Positions 1-8,927 of a stretch of DNA of 64,000 nucleotides are shown here, one piece after another; positions within the stretch are counted from its first letter, which is position 1; each line of letters opens with the position of its first letter. The stretch covers positions 2,914,001 to 2,978,000 of the forward strand of contig OZ242033.1 of the NCBI GenBank assembly GCA_965205155.1, in the 5' to 3' direction. A program made the translations under genes and the position numbers. The notes beneath the pieces are model-generated. The model worked only from the letters and a program-made list of their open reading frames with translations. It did not search any database and was not told the origin of the DNA. The DNA is from Aldehydirespirator sp965205155. GTDB lineage: Bacteria > Actinomycetota > Acidimicrobiia > Acidimicrobiales > Aldehydirespiratoraceae.

Positions 1-53
1 ATTGATATGATCTATACGTGGAACCGGTCAGCGTGCCCCGCGACCACCTGCCC

Positions 54-680
54 CTAGAAGGACGGAGGACTGGTAATGATCACGAACCGCACTCCGGAGT
101 CTCCCGCAATCCACCGGTGTGGCGTCTCGGAGGGGTAGGACAGGGTGTCGCCGGTGTACAGCTGAGTCGGCTCTCTGCCCATCAGGTCAACCGTCATGGT
201 GCCTTCCAGCACAAGCACGACCTCCTGCCCCTCATGAGAAATGAAGTCCTGCGCCACTCCAGCTTCGGCAATCGTCTCGTTCGCCTCAAGACGATGGCCC
301 TCGCCCGGCGTGAGAAAGCGGGTTCTCGCGCCCTCGTTGAGCAGGAAGGACTCACCTTCGCCAGCACGGACCAGCGTGATCTCCGAGAACCCCGGGTCGA
401 GCAGCGCGACCGTCGATGTTCCCAAGGCCTGAGCGATGCGGTGAAGCGTGATCAGGCTGGGCATGGCCCGTGAGTTCTCAATCTGCGACAGGAACGGCTG
501 TGACAAACCGCACCGATCGGCAAGTTCCTGCATCGTCAACCCAGCACCCTTCCGGCGTCGTCTCAATTCCGGCCCAAGCTGCGGAGCGACGCCCGCAGCC
601 TCTACCGAAGAGTCGCTCTCCACTTCCGGGTCCCCCTTTCCATCACGATCATCGGTTGGGACGAACTCCACGCCTGCCAT
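54..680 (-). CDS. XRE-family regulator with C-terminal cupin domain
   Basis: A 208-residue cytoplasmic DNA-binding regulator. Residues ~35-92 form a Cro/CI-type helix-turn-helix (RRRRKGAGLTMQELADRCG, then LSQPFLSQIENSRAMPSL). Residues ~120-205 form a small cupin barrel with the motifs ISHEGQEVVLVLEG and GDTLSYPSETPHRW. This XRE+cupin layout is typical of regulators whose cupin senses a small ligand. The N-terminal ~30 residues are acidic and probably disordered. It is downstream of the alpha/beta hydrolase on the same strand, 44 bp apart, and may be co-transcribed with it. The pair is divergent from the Rieske/SDR genes, so this protein is the natural candidate to control the catabolic island; that role is inference. 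Confidence 0.9.
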   Translation of the reverse strand: MAGVEFVPTDDRDGKGDPEVESDSSVEAAGVAPQLGPELRRRRKGAGLTMQELADRCGLSQPFLSQIENSRAMPSLITLHRIAQALGTSTVALLDPGFSEITLVRAGEGESFLLNEGARTRFLTPGEGHRLEANETIAEAGVAQDFISHEGQEVVLVLEGTMTVDLMGREPTQLYTGDTLSYPSETPHRWIAGDSGVRFVIITSPPSF

Positions 681-724
681 CGGTCTCTACTCTGCCGACA
701 CCTCGACCCGCGCCATGCGCTCGG

Positions 725-1552
725 TCAGTCGGTGGCCAGGAAGGGGACGACAACCTCGATGAGGGCCGCGGGGTTGTCCACCGGCACGACATGGGTGCTG
801 CCGGCAATCTCGACCAAGCGTGAGTCCGGTGTGAGGCGGTCCATTTCGACCATCACTTCGGCCCGGACGAAGCTGTCGGAGGCATGAACGTGAAGCGTGG
901 GCGCCTGGATCCGAGCCAGCCGGGCCCAGTGGTCATCGGAGCGGAACGGCCAGCGCTCGAAGAAGTAGGGGTCGTGCTTGGGGGCCAGGCGGCCACCCCC
1001 GACCGGCCCGTAACAGGTGGCCGCCACCACTTCCACCATCTCGGCGGGGGCGTTGGGGTAGGCGCCCGCCACTGCGGCGCGGACTTCGTCGTGGTCGGCG
1101 TGATCCCGGGGGCGGGAGAACAGTTCGGTCTCGCCTTGCTCGAAGGAGGGTTCCACATCGACGACAATGAGCCGGCCTACCCGGTCGGGGTTCTCGGCCG
1201 CGTACTGGATGGCGACCAGCGCACCCCACGAGGAGCCGGCCAGGTCTACGGGCGAGCCGCCGGACACGCTCTCGACTGCGCCGACCAGATCGCCGACATG
1301 GTCGGCTGTGGTGTAGTCGTGGGTGGGCGACCACTGGCTCTCGCCGTAGCCCCTGAAGTCGAGTGCCACCACCCGGCGATGGGCGCGAACGCCGCGGGCT
1401 ACCGCGTGCCAGTTCCAAGCGTTGCCGGTCACGCCATGGAGGCAGACCAGGGTCGGGCCGTCGCCGTCGAAGTCGAGCCCGTGGATCCGGTTGCCGGCTG
1501 CCCCTTGCACGAAGAGGTGTCCTACCTCAGAAGCAGCGAGCGTTGTGGACAT
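725..1552 (-). CDS. alpha/beta-fold hydrolase
   Basis: A 275-residue serine hydrolase of the alpha/beta fold, probably cytoplasmic. The oxyanion-hole motif HGVTGNAWNW, the nucleophile elbow GSSWG and the C-terminal catalytic histidine in GSTHVVPVDNP are all visible. The frame is open a further 25 codons upstream, but I place the start at the ATG preceded by a clear AGGAGG at good spacing. The substrate cannot be read from sequence; relatives cleave esters, lactones or C-C bonds of ring-opened products. Its place next to Rieske and molybdenum hydroxylases fits hydrolysis of a ring-cleavage or amide intermediate, which is inference. Confidence 0.88.
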   Translation of the reverse strand: MSTTLAASEVGHLFVQGAAGNRIHGLDFDGDGPTLVCLHGVTGNAWNWHAVARGVRAHRRVVALDFRGYGESQWSPTHDYTTADHVGDLVGAVESVSGGSPVDLAGSSWGALVAIQYAAENPDRVGRLIVVDVEPSFEQGETELFSRPRDHADHDEVRAAVAGAYPNAPAEMVEVVAATCYGPVGGGRLAPKHDPYFFERWPFRSDDHWARLARIQAPTLHVHASDSFVRAEVMVEMDRLTPDSRLVEIAGSTHVVPVDNPAALIEVVVPFLATD

Positions 1553-1609
1553 GGTGATCCTCCTCGAGAGCGGAAGACACCCGGACAGGGCGACAGCGGG
1601 CGGACAATA

Positions 1610-1634
1610 CGGTACCCAACGCCGCACAGTACCG
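1610..1634. promoter_or_regulatory. candidate operator in divergent promoter region
   Basis: The 131-bp gap between the leftward hydrolase and the rightward Rieske gene contains an inverted repeat, CGGTAC - 13 nt - GTACCG. It is followed by two CCGAAC direct repeats at ~1632-1650. A half-site arrangement between divergent genes suits a dimeric helix-turn-helix regulator, the obvious candidate being the adjacent XRE/cupin protein. Binding is inferred only. Confidence 0.35.
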
Positions 1635-1683
1635 AACGCTGCCGAACAGTGCAGGCCGGACTGATTGACACGAGGGCGTTCGC

Positions 1684-2736
1684 GTGAGCATGCGCCACCC
1701 AGGGGAGGCCATCGATCCGTTCATTCCCGAGCGGGACTCCAAGTGGTACCGGGCGATGAGGCACTTCTGGCATCCCGTCGCCTACTCCAAGGATGTCGCC
1801 GAGGACCAGATGGTCTCCGGCCAGCTCCTGGGGGAACGCATTCTGGTCGTCCGCTACGAGGGCAGGGTGCGGGCCTTCATGGACGTATGCCGGCACAAGG
1901 GGGCCGCACCGTCGCTGGGATGGGTCGAGAACGGGTGCATCAACTGCCCCTACCACGGCTGGGCCTACGACATGGACGGCACCCTGGTGTCTATCCCGTC
2001 GCGCCCCGAACTTAACGGGGTACTCCAGATCGGCCTGGTCCGCTACGTGTGCCGGGAGAGTTCCGGCATGGTCTGGGTCAGCCTGACCGACGAACCGTGG
2101 GGAGATCCGCCCGGAATTCCCGAATGGGACGACCCGATCATGCGCTGGCAGACGCCTCCGAGCTACGACTGGGCCACTAGCTCGCCCCGGCGGCTGGAGA
2201 ACTTCGTGGACTTCTCGCACTTCCCCTTCGTGCACGAGAACGTGCTCGGCACGAGGGACAAGGCCCGGATCGAGCAGCACGACGTGTGGCGGGAGGACCG
2301 CGCCCTGCGCTTCGACAAGATGTTCGTGGAGCCCAACGTGGCCCGGATGAAGGAGATGCTGGGAATCGACGACGACATCATGTCGGTGCGCAATTCGTAC
2401 CAGCTGACCGTGCCCGGCTCGATATCGCTGGTGCGCACCTTCCCCAACGGCAAGCGCTACGCCCTGTACATGGCCACGGCCCCCGCCGGCCCGGCCACCT
2501 GCCGCAACTTCTGGCACATCGGCGCCGACTTCGCGTCCACCGACGACGACATGGACTTCCTGCTCGAGTTCGAGTACATGGTGCTCGACCAGGACCAGCC
2601 GGTCGTGGAGTCGCAATGGCCCGAGCACCTGCCAGACCGTCTCAACGCCGAGACCTACGTGAAGGTGGCCGACGACGTGACCCTGGCCTACCGCAAGTGG
2701 CTCTTCGAGCTGGCCGAGGAGTTCGAGGGCGACTGA
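1684..2736 (+). CDS. Rieske non-heme iron oxygenase, alpha subunit
   Basis: A 350-residue aromatic-ring-hydroxylating or demethylating oxygenase. The N-terminal Rieske domain shows C69-x-H71 and C88-x2-H91, the [2Fe-2S] ligands. The catalytic domain shows NFVDFSHFPFVH, that is D176-x2-H179-x4-H184, giving the bridging Asp and the mononuclear-iron histidines. Length and layout match single-component alphas of the vanillate O-demethylase/phenoxybenzoate dioxygenase group, which need a separate reductase; none is encoded nearby. Start is GTG; an in-frame ATG lies two codons later. It is followed after 48 bp by an SDR gene, probably as an operon. It resembles the second Rieske gene at 12925 (shared VESQ-P-E-LP C-terminal motif), so the two are paralogs. 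Substrate unknown. Confidence 0.93.
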   Translation: MSMRHPGEAIDPFIPERDSKWYRAMRHFWHPVAYSKDVAEDQMVSGQLLGERILVVRYEGRVRAFMDVCRHKGAAPSLGWVENGCINCPYHGWAYDMDGTLVSIPSRPELNGVLQIGLVRYVCRESSGMVWVSLTDEPWGDPPGIPEWDDPIMRWQTPPSYDWATSSPRRLENFVDFSHFPFVHENVLGTRDKARIEQHDVWREDRALRFDKMFVEPNVARMKEMLGIDDDIMSVRNSYQLTVPGSISLVRTFPNGKRYALYMATAPAGPATCRNFWHIGADFASTDDDMDFLLEFEYMVLDQDQPVVESQWPEHLPDRLNAETYVKVADDVTLAYRKWLFELAEEFEGD

Positions 2737-2784
2737 GCCCGGCCCACCGGGGGCCGCCGGCTACAACCACAAGGGAGAACAGCA

Positions 2785-3537
2785 ATGGGAATACTCGAAG
2801 GGCGGGTGATCATCGTCACCGGAGGCGCCAAGGGCATCGGCCTGGCTTACTGCCGGGGCCTCGCCGCCGAGGGGGCGACCGTCGTGGTCGCCGACCTCAG
2901 CGACGGTTACGACGTGGTCGCCGAACTGGAGTCCTCGGGCGCCGAGGCGATGTCCGTGCGGGTGGATGTGTCCGACACGGCCCAGACGGAGGCGATGGCG
3001 GCCACCACGGTGGAGGCCTACGGCCGCATCGACGGCCTCGTCAACAACGCCGCCTTCTACATGGCGGCGACCCGGGCCCCGATGGAAGACCTCTTGCCGG
3101 ACGAATGGGACCAGTGCTTCGCGGTGAACGTGAAGGGAACGTGGCTGTGCTCCCGCGCCGTGTCGCCCACTATGAAGGCTCAGGGCAGCGGCAGGATCGT
3201 GAACATCGCCTCCATGACGGTCAACGACGGAACCCCTGCGTTCCTCCACTACGTGTCGTCGAAGTCGGCGATCTGGGGACTGACCCGGGCCATGGCCCGC
3301 GAACTGGGCGGATTCGGGATCGCGGTCAACACCATCACGCCCGACTACATCCCCCACGATGAGGCCTACTCCAACGTCCAGCCCGAGGTGGACGTGGCCA
3401 TCCGGGCCCGGCGGGCGTTCAAGCGGACGCAGGTCCCCGAGGACATGGTGGGCACCCTCGTCTACCTGATGAGTCCGATGTCGGATTTCGTAACCGGCCA
3501 GAACATCTGGGTCAACGGGGGCTCCGGGTTCCACTAG
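2785..3537 (+). CDS. short-chain dehydrogenase/reductase
   Basis: A 250-residue NAD(P)-dependent SDR. The nucleotide-binding motif TGGAKGIG lies near residue 12, NNAA in the middle of the fold, the catalytic serine in NIASM and the catalytic YVSSK pair at Y-x3-K. The C-terminal FVTGQNIWVNGG is the usual family ending. A good ribosome site (AAGGGAGAA) precedes the ATG. It follows the Rieske gene closely; a dehydrogenase next to a ring dioxygenase commonly re-aromatises a cis-diol or oxidises an alcohol product. That pairing is inference. Confidence 0.92.
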   Translation: MGILEGRVIIVTGGAKGIGLAYCRGLAAEGATVVVADLSDGYDVVAELESSGAEAMSVRVDVSDTAQTEAMAATTVEAYGRIDGLVNNAAFYMAATRAPMEDLLPDEWDQCFAVNVKGTWLCSRAVSPTMKAQGSGRIVNIASMTVNDGTPAFLHYVSSKSAIWGLTRAMARELGGFGIAVNTITPDYIPHDEAYSNVQPEVDVAIRARRAFKRTQVPEDMVGTLVYLMSPMSDFVTGQNIWVNGGSGFH

Positions 3538-3635
3538 GCCTCGTCCGCGCGGCGGATCCGTCTCGCGCAGGGCCGTTTGCGGGCAACGTCGCACCGGGGG
3601 AGTCCGGCCCTTCTGGAATTCGCGGAGACGAGGGC

Positions 3636-3643
3636 TTATAGTT
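3636..3643 (+). promoter_or_regulatory. possible -10 region of BMP importer operon
   Basis: The 227-bp gap 3538-3764 holds an AT-rich island starting TTATAGTT and continuing to ~3660, unusual in this GC-rich sequence. TATAGT resembles a -10 box; no convincing -35 is seen. It sits ~120 bp upstream of the lipoprotein start. Confidence 0.3.
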
Positions 3644-3764
3644 CACATCAATATTCGTCACACCAATGAACTCGCAGGCAACCGGCGGAACAGCAGGCAG
3701 TACAACGCCCGGTGTCCGGCGGTGGCCTCGTGACAGGTTCCACGAGGAGGGAATCCGCAACACC

Positions 3765-5141
3765 ATGCGTAATACAACAATTCGACTACTGGTCGCCCTT
3801 GCTCTCACCGCAGGCCTGGTCGCCTGCGGAAGCGACGACGAACCGGCCCCCGCGCCCGCCGCGCCCAGCGGCGCCAGCGATGCGGCCGTCGAAGCAGCCG
3901 AGGCCGAAGCCGCCGCCGCGCAAGCCGAGGCTGACGCCGCGCAGGCTGAGGCTGACGCTGCGCAGGCTGAGGCGAAGGCTGCCGCGGACGCGGCCGCCAT
4001 TGCGGAAGCCGAGGCCGCCGCGGCGGCCGCCGCGCTTGAAGCCGCGCAGGCCGAGGCAGAAGGCACAGTCGACGAGTCGGTGGTCGCCGAACTCGAGGCG
4101 CAGCTCGCTGCGGCGCAGGAAGAGGCCGCGGCTGCCGAAGCCGAAGCCGCCGAAGCCGCGGCCGCCGCGGAGGCCGCCGCCGCGGAGCAGGCGGCCGCCG
4201 CCCCCAGCGAGATCGATATGGCCATGCTCGTCGTCGGTACCAAGGAGGAGGGCTGGTACGCCACGTTCATCGACAGCGTCGAGCGCGTCTCAGGATCCAA
4301 CAAGTACGGCATCCAGGTCAACCTCGAGATCCTCGAGGGAATCCCGTTCGCCGAGGGCGAGCGCGTCATCCGCGATCTTGCCCAGACCGGCACCTACGAG
4401 ATCATCGTCGGCCACAGCACCTACGTGGACGGCGTCGCCGCCAACAAGGACGACTTCCCCGACACCCTGTTCGTGTACTCAGGCTCCGGCAACGATGACC
4501 ACGAGGGTGGCGACAACGCCTACTGGATCGATGTGTTCATCCACGAGCCCGCATACCTGGCCGGGATCATCGCCGGCATGACGACCCAGACCAACAAGAT
4601 CAGCGCTGTGGCCGCGTTCCCGTTCCCCAACGTCAACGCCCCGCTCAACGCCTTCGTGGACGGCGCCCGGTCGGTCAACCCCGACATCGAAGTGGCCGGG
4701 GTCACCTACATCGAGAGCTGGTTCGACCCGGCCACCGCGTCGAGTGCCGCGGCCGCCCAGATCGCCAACGGCTCCGATGTCATCTACGCAGAGCGGTTCG
4801 GGCCGTTCGCGGCGGCTGAGGACGCCGACGACGTGCGCGCCGTCGGCCACTTCACCGACCAGCTGGGCCTGTCGCCGGTCGTTCTGACCAGCGCGGTCGC
4901 TCAGTGGGACACCGCCTTCACCGATGTGCTCGACGCCTGGTACGACTACACAGTGCACGGCGTGCCCTACAACTCGCCGACGCAGCGCATCGTCTACCAG
5001 TCGATGGTGGACGACGGCTCCGCGCTGGGCGTCATCGCCGACGATGTGCCGGCCGATGTGGTGGCTGCCGTTGAGGCCGCCCGAGCCGCGATCCTGTCGG
5101 GCGAGTTGGTGGTCCCGCTCAACTTCGCAGCGTTCGAGTAA
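3765..5141 (+). CDS. BMP-family ABC transporter substrate-binding lipoprotein with Ala-rich stalk
   Basis: A 458-residue binding lipoprotein. A signal peptide ends in a lipobox (GLVAC, Cys21), followed by an acidic GSDDE. Residues ~40-147 are an Ala/Glu/Gln-rich stretch with AEA-DAAQ repeats, predicted to be a long helical coiled coil. The C-terminal ~310 residues are a BMP/PnrA-like domain (starts MAMLVVGTKEEGWY; contains GHSTYVDGVAAN), a family that binds purine nucleosides and related compounds. The upstream frame is open, but the ATG behind GAGGAGG and the intact signal peptide fix the start. It heads a complete importer with the ATPase and two permeases that follow. The stalk is a shared oddity with the second BMP protein at 16329. 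Confidence 0.93.
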   Translation: MRNTTIRLLVALALTAGLVACGSDDEPAPAPAAPSGASDAAVEAAEAEAAAAQAEADAAQAEADAAQAEAKAAADAAAIAEAEAAAAAAALEAAQAEAEGTVDESVVAELEAQLAAAQEEAAAAEAEAAEAAAAAEAAAAEQAAAAPSEIDMAMLVVGTKEEGWYATFIDSVERVSGSNKYGIQVNLEILEGIPFAEGERVIRDLAQTGTYEIIVGHSTYVDGVAANKDDFPDTLFVYSGSGNDDHEGGDNAYWIDVFIHEPAYLAGIIAGMTTQTNKISAVAAFPFPNVNAPLNAFVDGARSVNPDIEVAGVTYIESWFDPATASSAAAAQIANGSDVIYAERFGPFAAAEDADDVRAVGHFTDQLGLSPVVLTSAVAQWDTAFTDVLDAWYDYTVHGVPYNSPTQRIVYQSMVDDGSALGVIADDVPADVVAAVEAARAAILSGELVVPLNFAAFE

Positions 5142-5192
5142 TCGAAGGCGCCCGGGCTGCACGGCGCGTGATCGACTGAGTTCACCGGCCCG

Positions 5193-6749
5193 ATGACCGA
5201 CACGGCCCACTCAGGCGCGGTCGCGCCGGCGGAGAACATCCTCGTCGCCGAGCAGGTGACGAAGGTCTTCCCCGGCGTGGTCGCCAACGACTCCGTCGAC
5301 ATTGAGATCCGGCGCGGTGAGATCCACTGCCTTCTCGGGGAGAACGGCGCGGGGAAGACGACCCTGGCCGACATCCTCTACGGCGTCTACCAGCCCGACG
5401 AGGGACGGGTGCTACTCGACGGCAAGCCGCTCGACCTGCATTCACCCCGCGACGCCATCGAGGCCGGCATCGGGATGGTCCACCAGCACTTCGAGCTGGT
5501 GCCCCCGATGTCGGTCATTGAGAACGTGGTGATCGGCACCGCCGCCAGGCAGTGGCTCGACCTCACGGAGGCGCGGCGCCGCCTCGAGGAGTTCTTCGCG
5601 AGCTACGACGTGGAGATCGATCCCGACGCCGAGGTCGGCCGGCTCTCGGTCGGCGAGCAGCAGTGGGTGGAGATCTTCAAGACGCTCTACTTCGGCGCCG
5701 AGATACTCATTCTGGACGAACCCACCGCAGTCCTGACCCCCCAGGGGGTGGAGGAACTGTTCCGCATCCTTCGCGCCATGCGAGACGAGGGCCTCACCAT
5801 CATCCTGATCACGCACAAGCTGAGAGAGGTAATGGCGCTGTCGGACCGGGTGACAGTGCTGCGACGCGGCCACGTCGTCGGCACGGTGGACACCGCAGAC
5901 GTCGACCAACTCGATCTGGCCCGGATGATGGTGGGGCGCGAGGTGCTGCTGCAGATCGACAAGACCCCTTCCAAGCCCGGTGCGCCAATGCTCGAGGTCG
6001 AGGCCGTCCACTTGGAGTCCGACACCGGCAGGGGCTCGCTCGACGGGCTGTCGATCACGGTCGGTTCGGGCGAGATCGTAGGCGTGGCCGGAGTGTCGGG
6101 CAACGGCCAGAACGCCCTGTTCGACGCGCTCGTGGGTGTGCGCCACCCCTCCAGCGGCACCATTCGCATCACTGGCCGAGACACAACCGAGGCGTCGCCC
6201 TACAAGGTCGCCGCTCTCGGCGTGGCCACCGTGCCAGCCGACCGCATCGCGCAGGGGCTCGTAATGGACTTCAGCGTCAAGGAGAACCTGGTGCTAGGCA
6301 ATCACCGCAGCCGCCAGTTCGCCCGGGCCGGGATCCTCAACCGGACCAGGATCGACGCCTTCGCCGCCGAGTCCATCGACAACTTCGAGATAAGGACTCC
6401 CTCGGCGTCCCAGACCACCAGGACGCTGTCAGGCGGCAACCTGCAGAAGATAGTCATGGCCAGGGAACTCTCGGGGATGCCGTCGCTGATCGTGGCTCAC
6501 CAGCCGACGAGAGGACTCGACATCGCAGCCAGCGAGTACGTGCGGCGCCGGCTGGTGCAAGAACGTGATCGCGGCGCGGGCGTGCTGCTCATGTCGGAGG
6601 ACCTTGATGAGATCTTCCAACTCTCGGACCGCATCGCGGTGATCTTCGACGGCCGGATCGTCGCGGTCACCGAGCCCGACGCCACCACCCTCGAAGAGAT
6701 CGGGATGCACATGGCGGGCGCGAGCCGCTCAACCGGGTACACGCAGTGA
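5193..6749 (+). CDS. BMP-type importer ATP-binding protein (two ABC domains)
   Basis: A 518-residue fused double ATPase of the sugar/nucleoside importer class (RbsA/NupO-like). The N-terminal half has Walker A GENGAGKTT, signature-like LSVGEQQ and Walker B ILILDEPTAV. The C-terminal half has a degenerate Walker A (GVSGNGQN), a canonical signature LSGGNLQK and a degenerate Walker B (LIVAHQPTRGLD). This asymmetry is normal for the family. It follows the binding protein by 51 bp and overlaps the permease start by 4 bp. It powers import through the permeases at 6746 and 7936. Confidence 0.94.
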   Translation: MTDTAHSGAVAPAENILVAEQVTKVFPGVVANDSVDIEIRRGEIHCLLGENGAGKTTLADILYGVYQPDEGRVLLDGKPLDLHSPRDAIEAGIGMVHQHFELVPPMSVIENVVIGTAARQWLDLTEARRRLEEFFASYDVEIDPDAEVGRLSVGEQQWVEIFKTLYFGAEILILDEPTAVLTPQGVEELFRILRAMRDEGLTIILITHKLREVMALSDRVTVLRRGHVVGTVDTADVDQLDLARMMVGREVLLQIDKTPSKPGAPMLEVEAVHLESDTGRGSLDGLSITVGSGEIVGVAGVSGNGQNALFDALVGVRHPSSGTIRITGRDTTEASPYKVAALGVATVPADRIAQGLVMDFSVKENLVLGNHRSRQFARAGILNRTRIDAFAAESIDNFEIRTPSASQTTRTLSGGNLQKIVMARELSGMPSLIVAHQPTRGLDIAASEYVRRRLVQERDRGAGVLLMSEDLDEIFQLSDRIAVIFDGRIVAVTEPDATTLEEIGMHMAGASRSTGYTQ

Positions 6750-7930
6750 GCGAACAAGTCGGTGACGCTGCCGGAGACGGCACCAGCGGCAACAACGAAC
6801 TCGCCCAGCGCGATCCGCTGTCGCTGCTGTTCCAGCCGGGCGGATTGCGACTCGAACGACGGCTGGAGACCCGTGCGGTTCATGAGTTCTACGCAACCCT
6901 CGTCGCACTCGCCATCACCGCAGTGATCATCGGCCTGCTGGTGGCCATAGCGGGTGTGTCCCCGCTGGACGCATTCTCGTCGCTGTACGACGGCGCCTTC
7001 GGCGACCGGGAGTCGGCCTTGGAGACGCTGGTGCAGGCGACACCCCTCATCCTCACCGGCCTGGCCGCGGCCATCGCCTTCCGGGCCGGGGTCTGGAACA
7101 TCGGCGGCCAGGGCCAGTTCATCGCGGGCGCCATCGGCACCTGGTGGGTCTACGACACGATGCCCGGCCTCCCCGCGCCGTTGCTTTTCGTGGCCATGTT
7201 CGCCGGGGCCGCAGTCTTCGGAGCGGTGTGGGCGTCGGTGGCCAGCGTCCTGCTGGTCCGTTACGGAACCAACGAGATCCTCACGACGGTGATGCTGAAC
7301 TTCGTCATCGACTACATGCTGTCATGGCTGCTCTCGGGACCCTGGCAGGCGAACGACACGCCCTACTCCCAGACCGAGCGGATGGTCGACAGCACATTCC
7401 TGCCCCGGTTCTTCGACGACAGCAGGCTGCACTTGGGCTTCGCCATCGCGCTGGCGATGGCGGCCGTGGTCCATTTCCTGGTGCGGCGCACCACCTTGGG
7501 ATTCGAACTGAGGGCAGTCGGGGTCAACAAGCAGGCCGCGGCATACAAGGGCATCAGTACCGGGGCTGCCATCATCGCGGTGATGGCGATCTCGGGGGCC
7601 CTGGCCGGGATGGCGGGCGCCGGCGAGCTGTTGGGCCTTCATCACCGGATCAACTTTGAGTTCGGCGAGCAGATGATCGGCTTCACAGGGATCATCATCG
7701 CCTTGGTGGCCCGGCTGCATCCCGCGGGCGTGATCGTGGTGGCCATCGCCTTCGCAGGGCTGCTCAACGGCTCAACCCAGATGCAGGTCGGCACCGGCAT
7801 CCCAGCCGCGCTGGTAACGGTCATTGAGGGGGTCGCACTGGTTCTCGTGCTGCTGGCCGCGGTCGCCTGCCGCTACCGGCTGCGCAGGGCAGCAGTTCAC
7901 GCCGATGAGGCGCCCACGGGTTCGGTCTAG
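6746..7930 (+). CDS. BMP-type importer permease (first)
   Basis: A 394-residue integral membrane protein of the branched-chain/ribose/nucleoside permease family (NupP-like), with about eight to ten hydrophobic segments. Typical landmarks are FRAGVWNIGGQGQF near residue 110 and GTNEILTTVMLNF near residue 175. The first ~50 residues are hydrophilic. The GTG start overlaps the ATPase stop (GTGA), implying translational coupling. It pairs with the next gene to form the heterodimeric channel. Confidence 0.92.
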   Translation: MSEQVGDAAGDGTSGNNELAQRDPLSLLFQPGGLRLERRLETRAVHEFYATLVALAITAVIIGLLVAIAGVSPLDAFSSLYDGAFGDRESALETLVQATPLILTGLAAAIAFRAGVWNIGGQGQFIAGAIGTWWVYDTMPGLPAPLLFVAMFAGAAVFGAVWASVASVLLVRYGTNEILTTVMLNFVIDYMLSWLLSGPWQANDTPYSQTERMVDSTFLPRFFDDSRLHLGFAIALAMAAVVHFLVRRTTLGFELRAVGVNKQAAAYKGISTGAAIIAVMAISGALAGMAGAGELLGLHHRINFEFGEQMIGFTGIIIALVARLHPAGVIVVAIAFAGLLNGSTQMQVGTGIPAALVTVIEGVALVLVLLAAVACRYRLRRAAVHADEAPTGSV

Positions 7931-7935
7931 CGACC

Positions 7936-8883
7936 ATGGAGGACTTCTTCACCTACTCGGTGATCCTGGGGATCTTCGTGGCCACCGTGAAGATCGCCAC
8001 GCCGCTTCTGATCGCGGCTACCGGCGAATTGGTCGCGGAGAGCAGCGGGATCCTGAACCTGAGTCTCGAAGGGACGATGACGATCGGTGCCTTCACCGGG
8101 TTCTTGGTCGCCAACGAGACCGGCAGTCTTTGGCTGGGGCTGGTGGGAGCAGCTGCCGGCGGGGCCGCTCTGGGCCTGCTGATGGCCCTGATGACAGCCA
8201 CCGTCAAGGTCAACCAGGTGGTGGCCGGTCTGGCGCTCAACATCCTGGGGCTCGGGGGCGCGTTCTTCTGGTACCGCTCCGTCTACGACGAGGGTGGCGC
8301 CGTCGCCCTCCCCATCGTGGGCAGGTTCGAGACCGCCACCGTGCCATTGTTCGCGGACATCCCCGCGGTGGGGGAGATCCTGTTCGACCAGCACTGGCTG
8401 ACCTACTTCGGCATCGTCATGGTGCCGGCCACGTTCATCTTCCTGTACCGCACGAAATACGGGCTGGAGTTGCGCAGCATCGGCCACAACCCCGAGGCGT
8501 GCGACATGCGCGGCGTGGGCATCATCTCTCGCCAGTACACCGCGGTGATCTACGGGGGCGTGATGGCCGGGCTGGGCGGCGCCTTCCTGTCGCTGTCGGA
8601 GGCCGGGCAGTTCTTCCCCGACATCATCGCGGGACGAGGCTGGATCGCCCTAGCCATCGTCATCTTCGGGAACTGGCGGGCGTCGTGGATCCTGGCCGGC
8701 TCGCTGCTGTTCGGCTTCCTGGAGGCGACCCAGTTGTCGCTCCAGGCCAGCGACATCGACCTGCCGTACCAGCTCCTGCTGGCCCTGCCCTTCGTCTTGA
8801 CTATCGCCGCCCTGGTCCTGAACCGCAGCCGTTCCCGGGTCCCGCTCGCGCTCACGATCCCTTACCACCGGGGCGAGAGGTGA
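7936..8883 (+). CDS. BMP-type importer permease (second)
   Basis: A 315-residue permease of the same superfamily (NupQ-like). Landmarks are the N-terminal TPLLIAATGELVAESSGILN, with ESSGILNLSLEGTM, and the later RSIGHNPEACDMRGV loop. The start lies 5 bp after the preceding stop, so it is in the same operon. With the partner permease, ATPase and lipoprotein it completes importer A. Confidence 0.92.
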   Translation: MEDFFTYSVILGIFVATVKIATPLLIAATGELVAESSGILNLSLEGTMTIGAFTGFLVANETGSLWLGLVGAAAGGAALGLLMALMTATVKVNQVVAGLALNILGLGGAFFWYRSVYDEGGAVALPIVGRFETATVPLFADIPAVGEILFDQHWLTYFGIVMVPATFIFLYRTKYGLELRSIGHNPEACDMRGVGIISRQYTAVIYGGVMAGLGGAFLSLSEAGQFFPDIIAGRGWIALAIVIFGNWRASWILAGSLLFGFLEATQLSLQASDIDLPYQLLLALPFVLTIAALVLNRSRSRVPLALTIPYHRGER

Positions 8884-8927
8884 GCGGTCGCCGGGCCCAT
8901 GACTGAACCAGCCTCCGGGCAAGCGCT

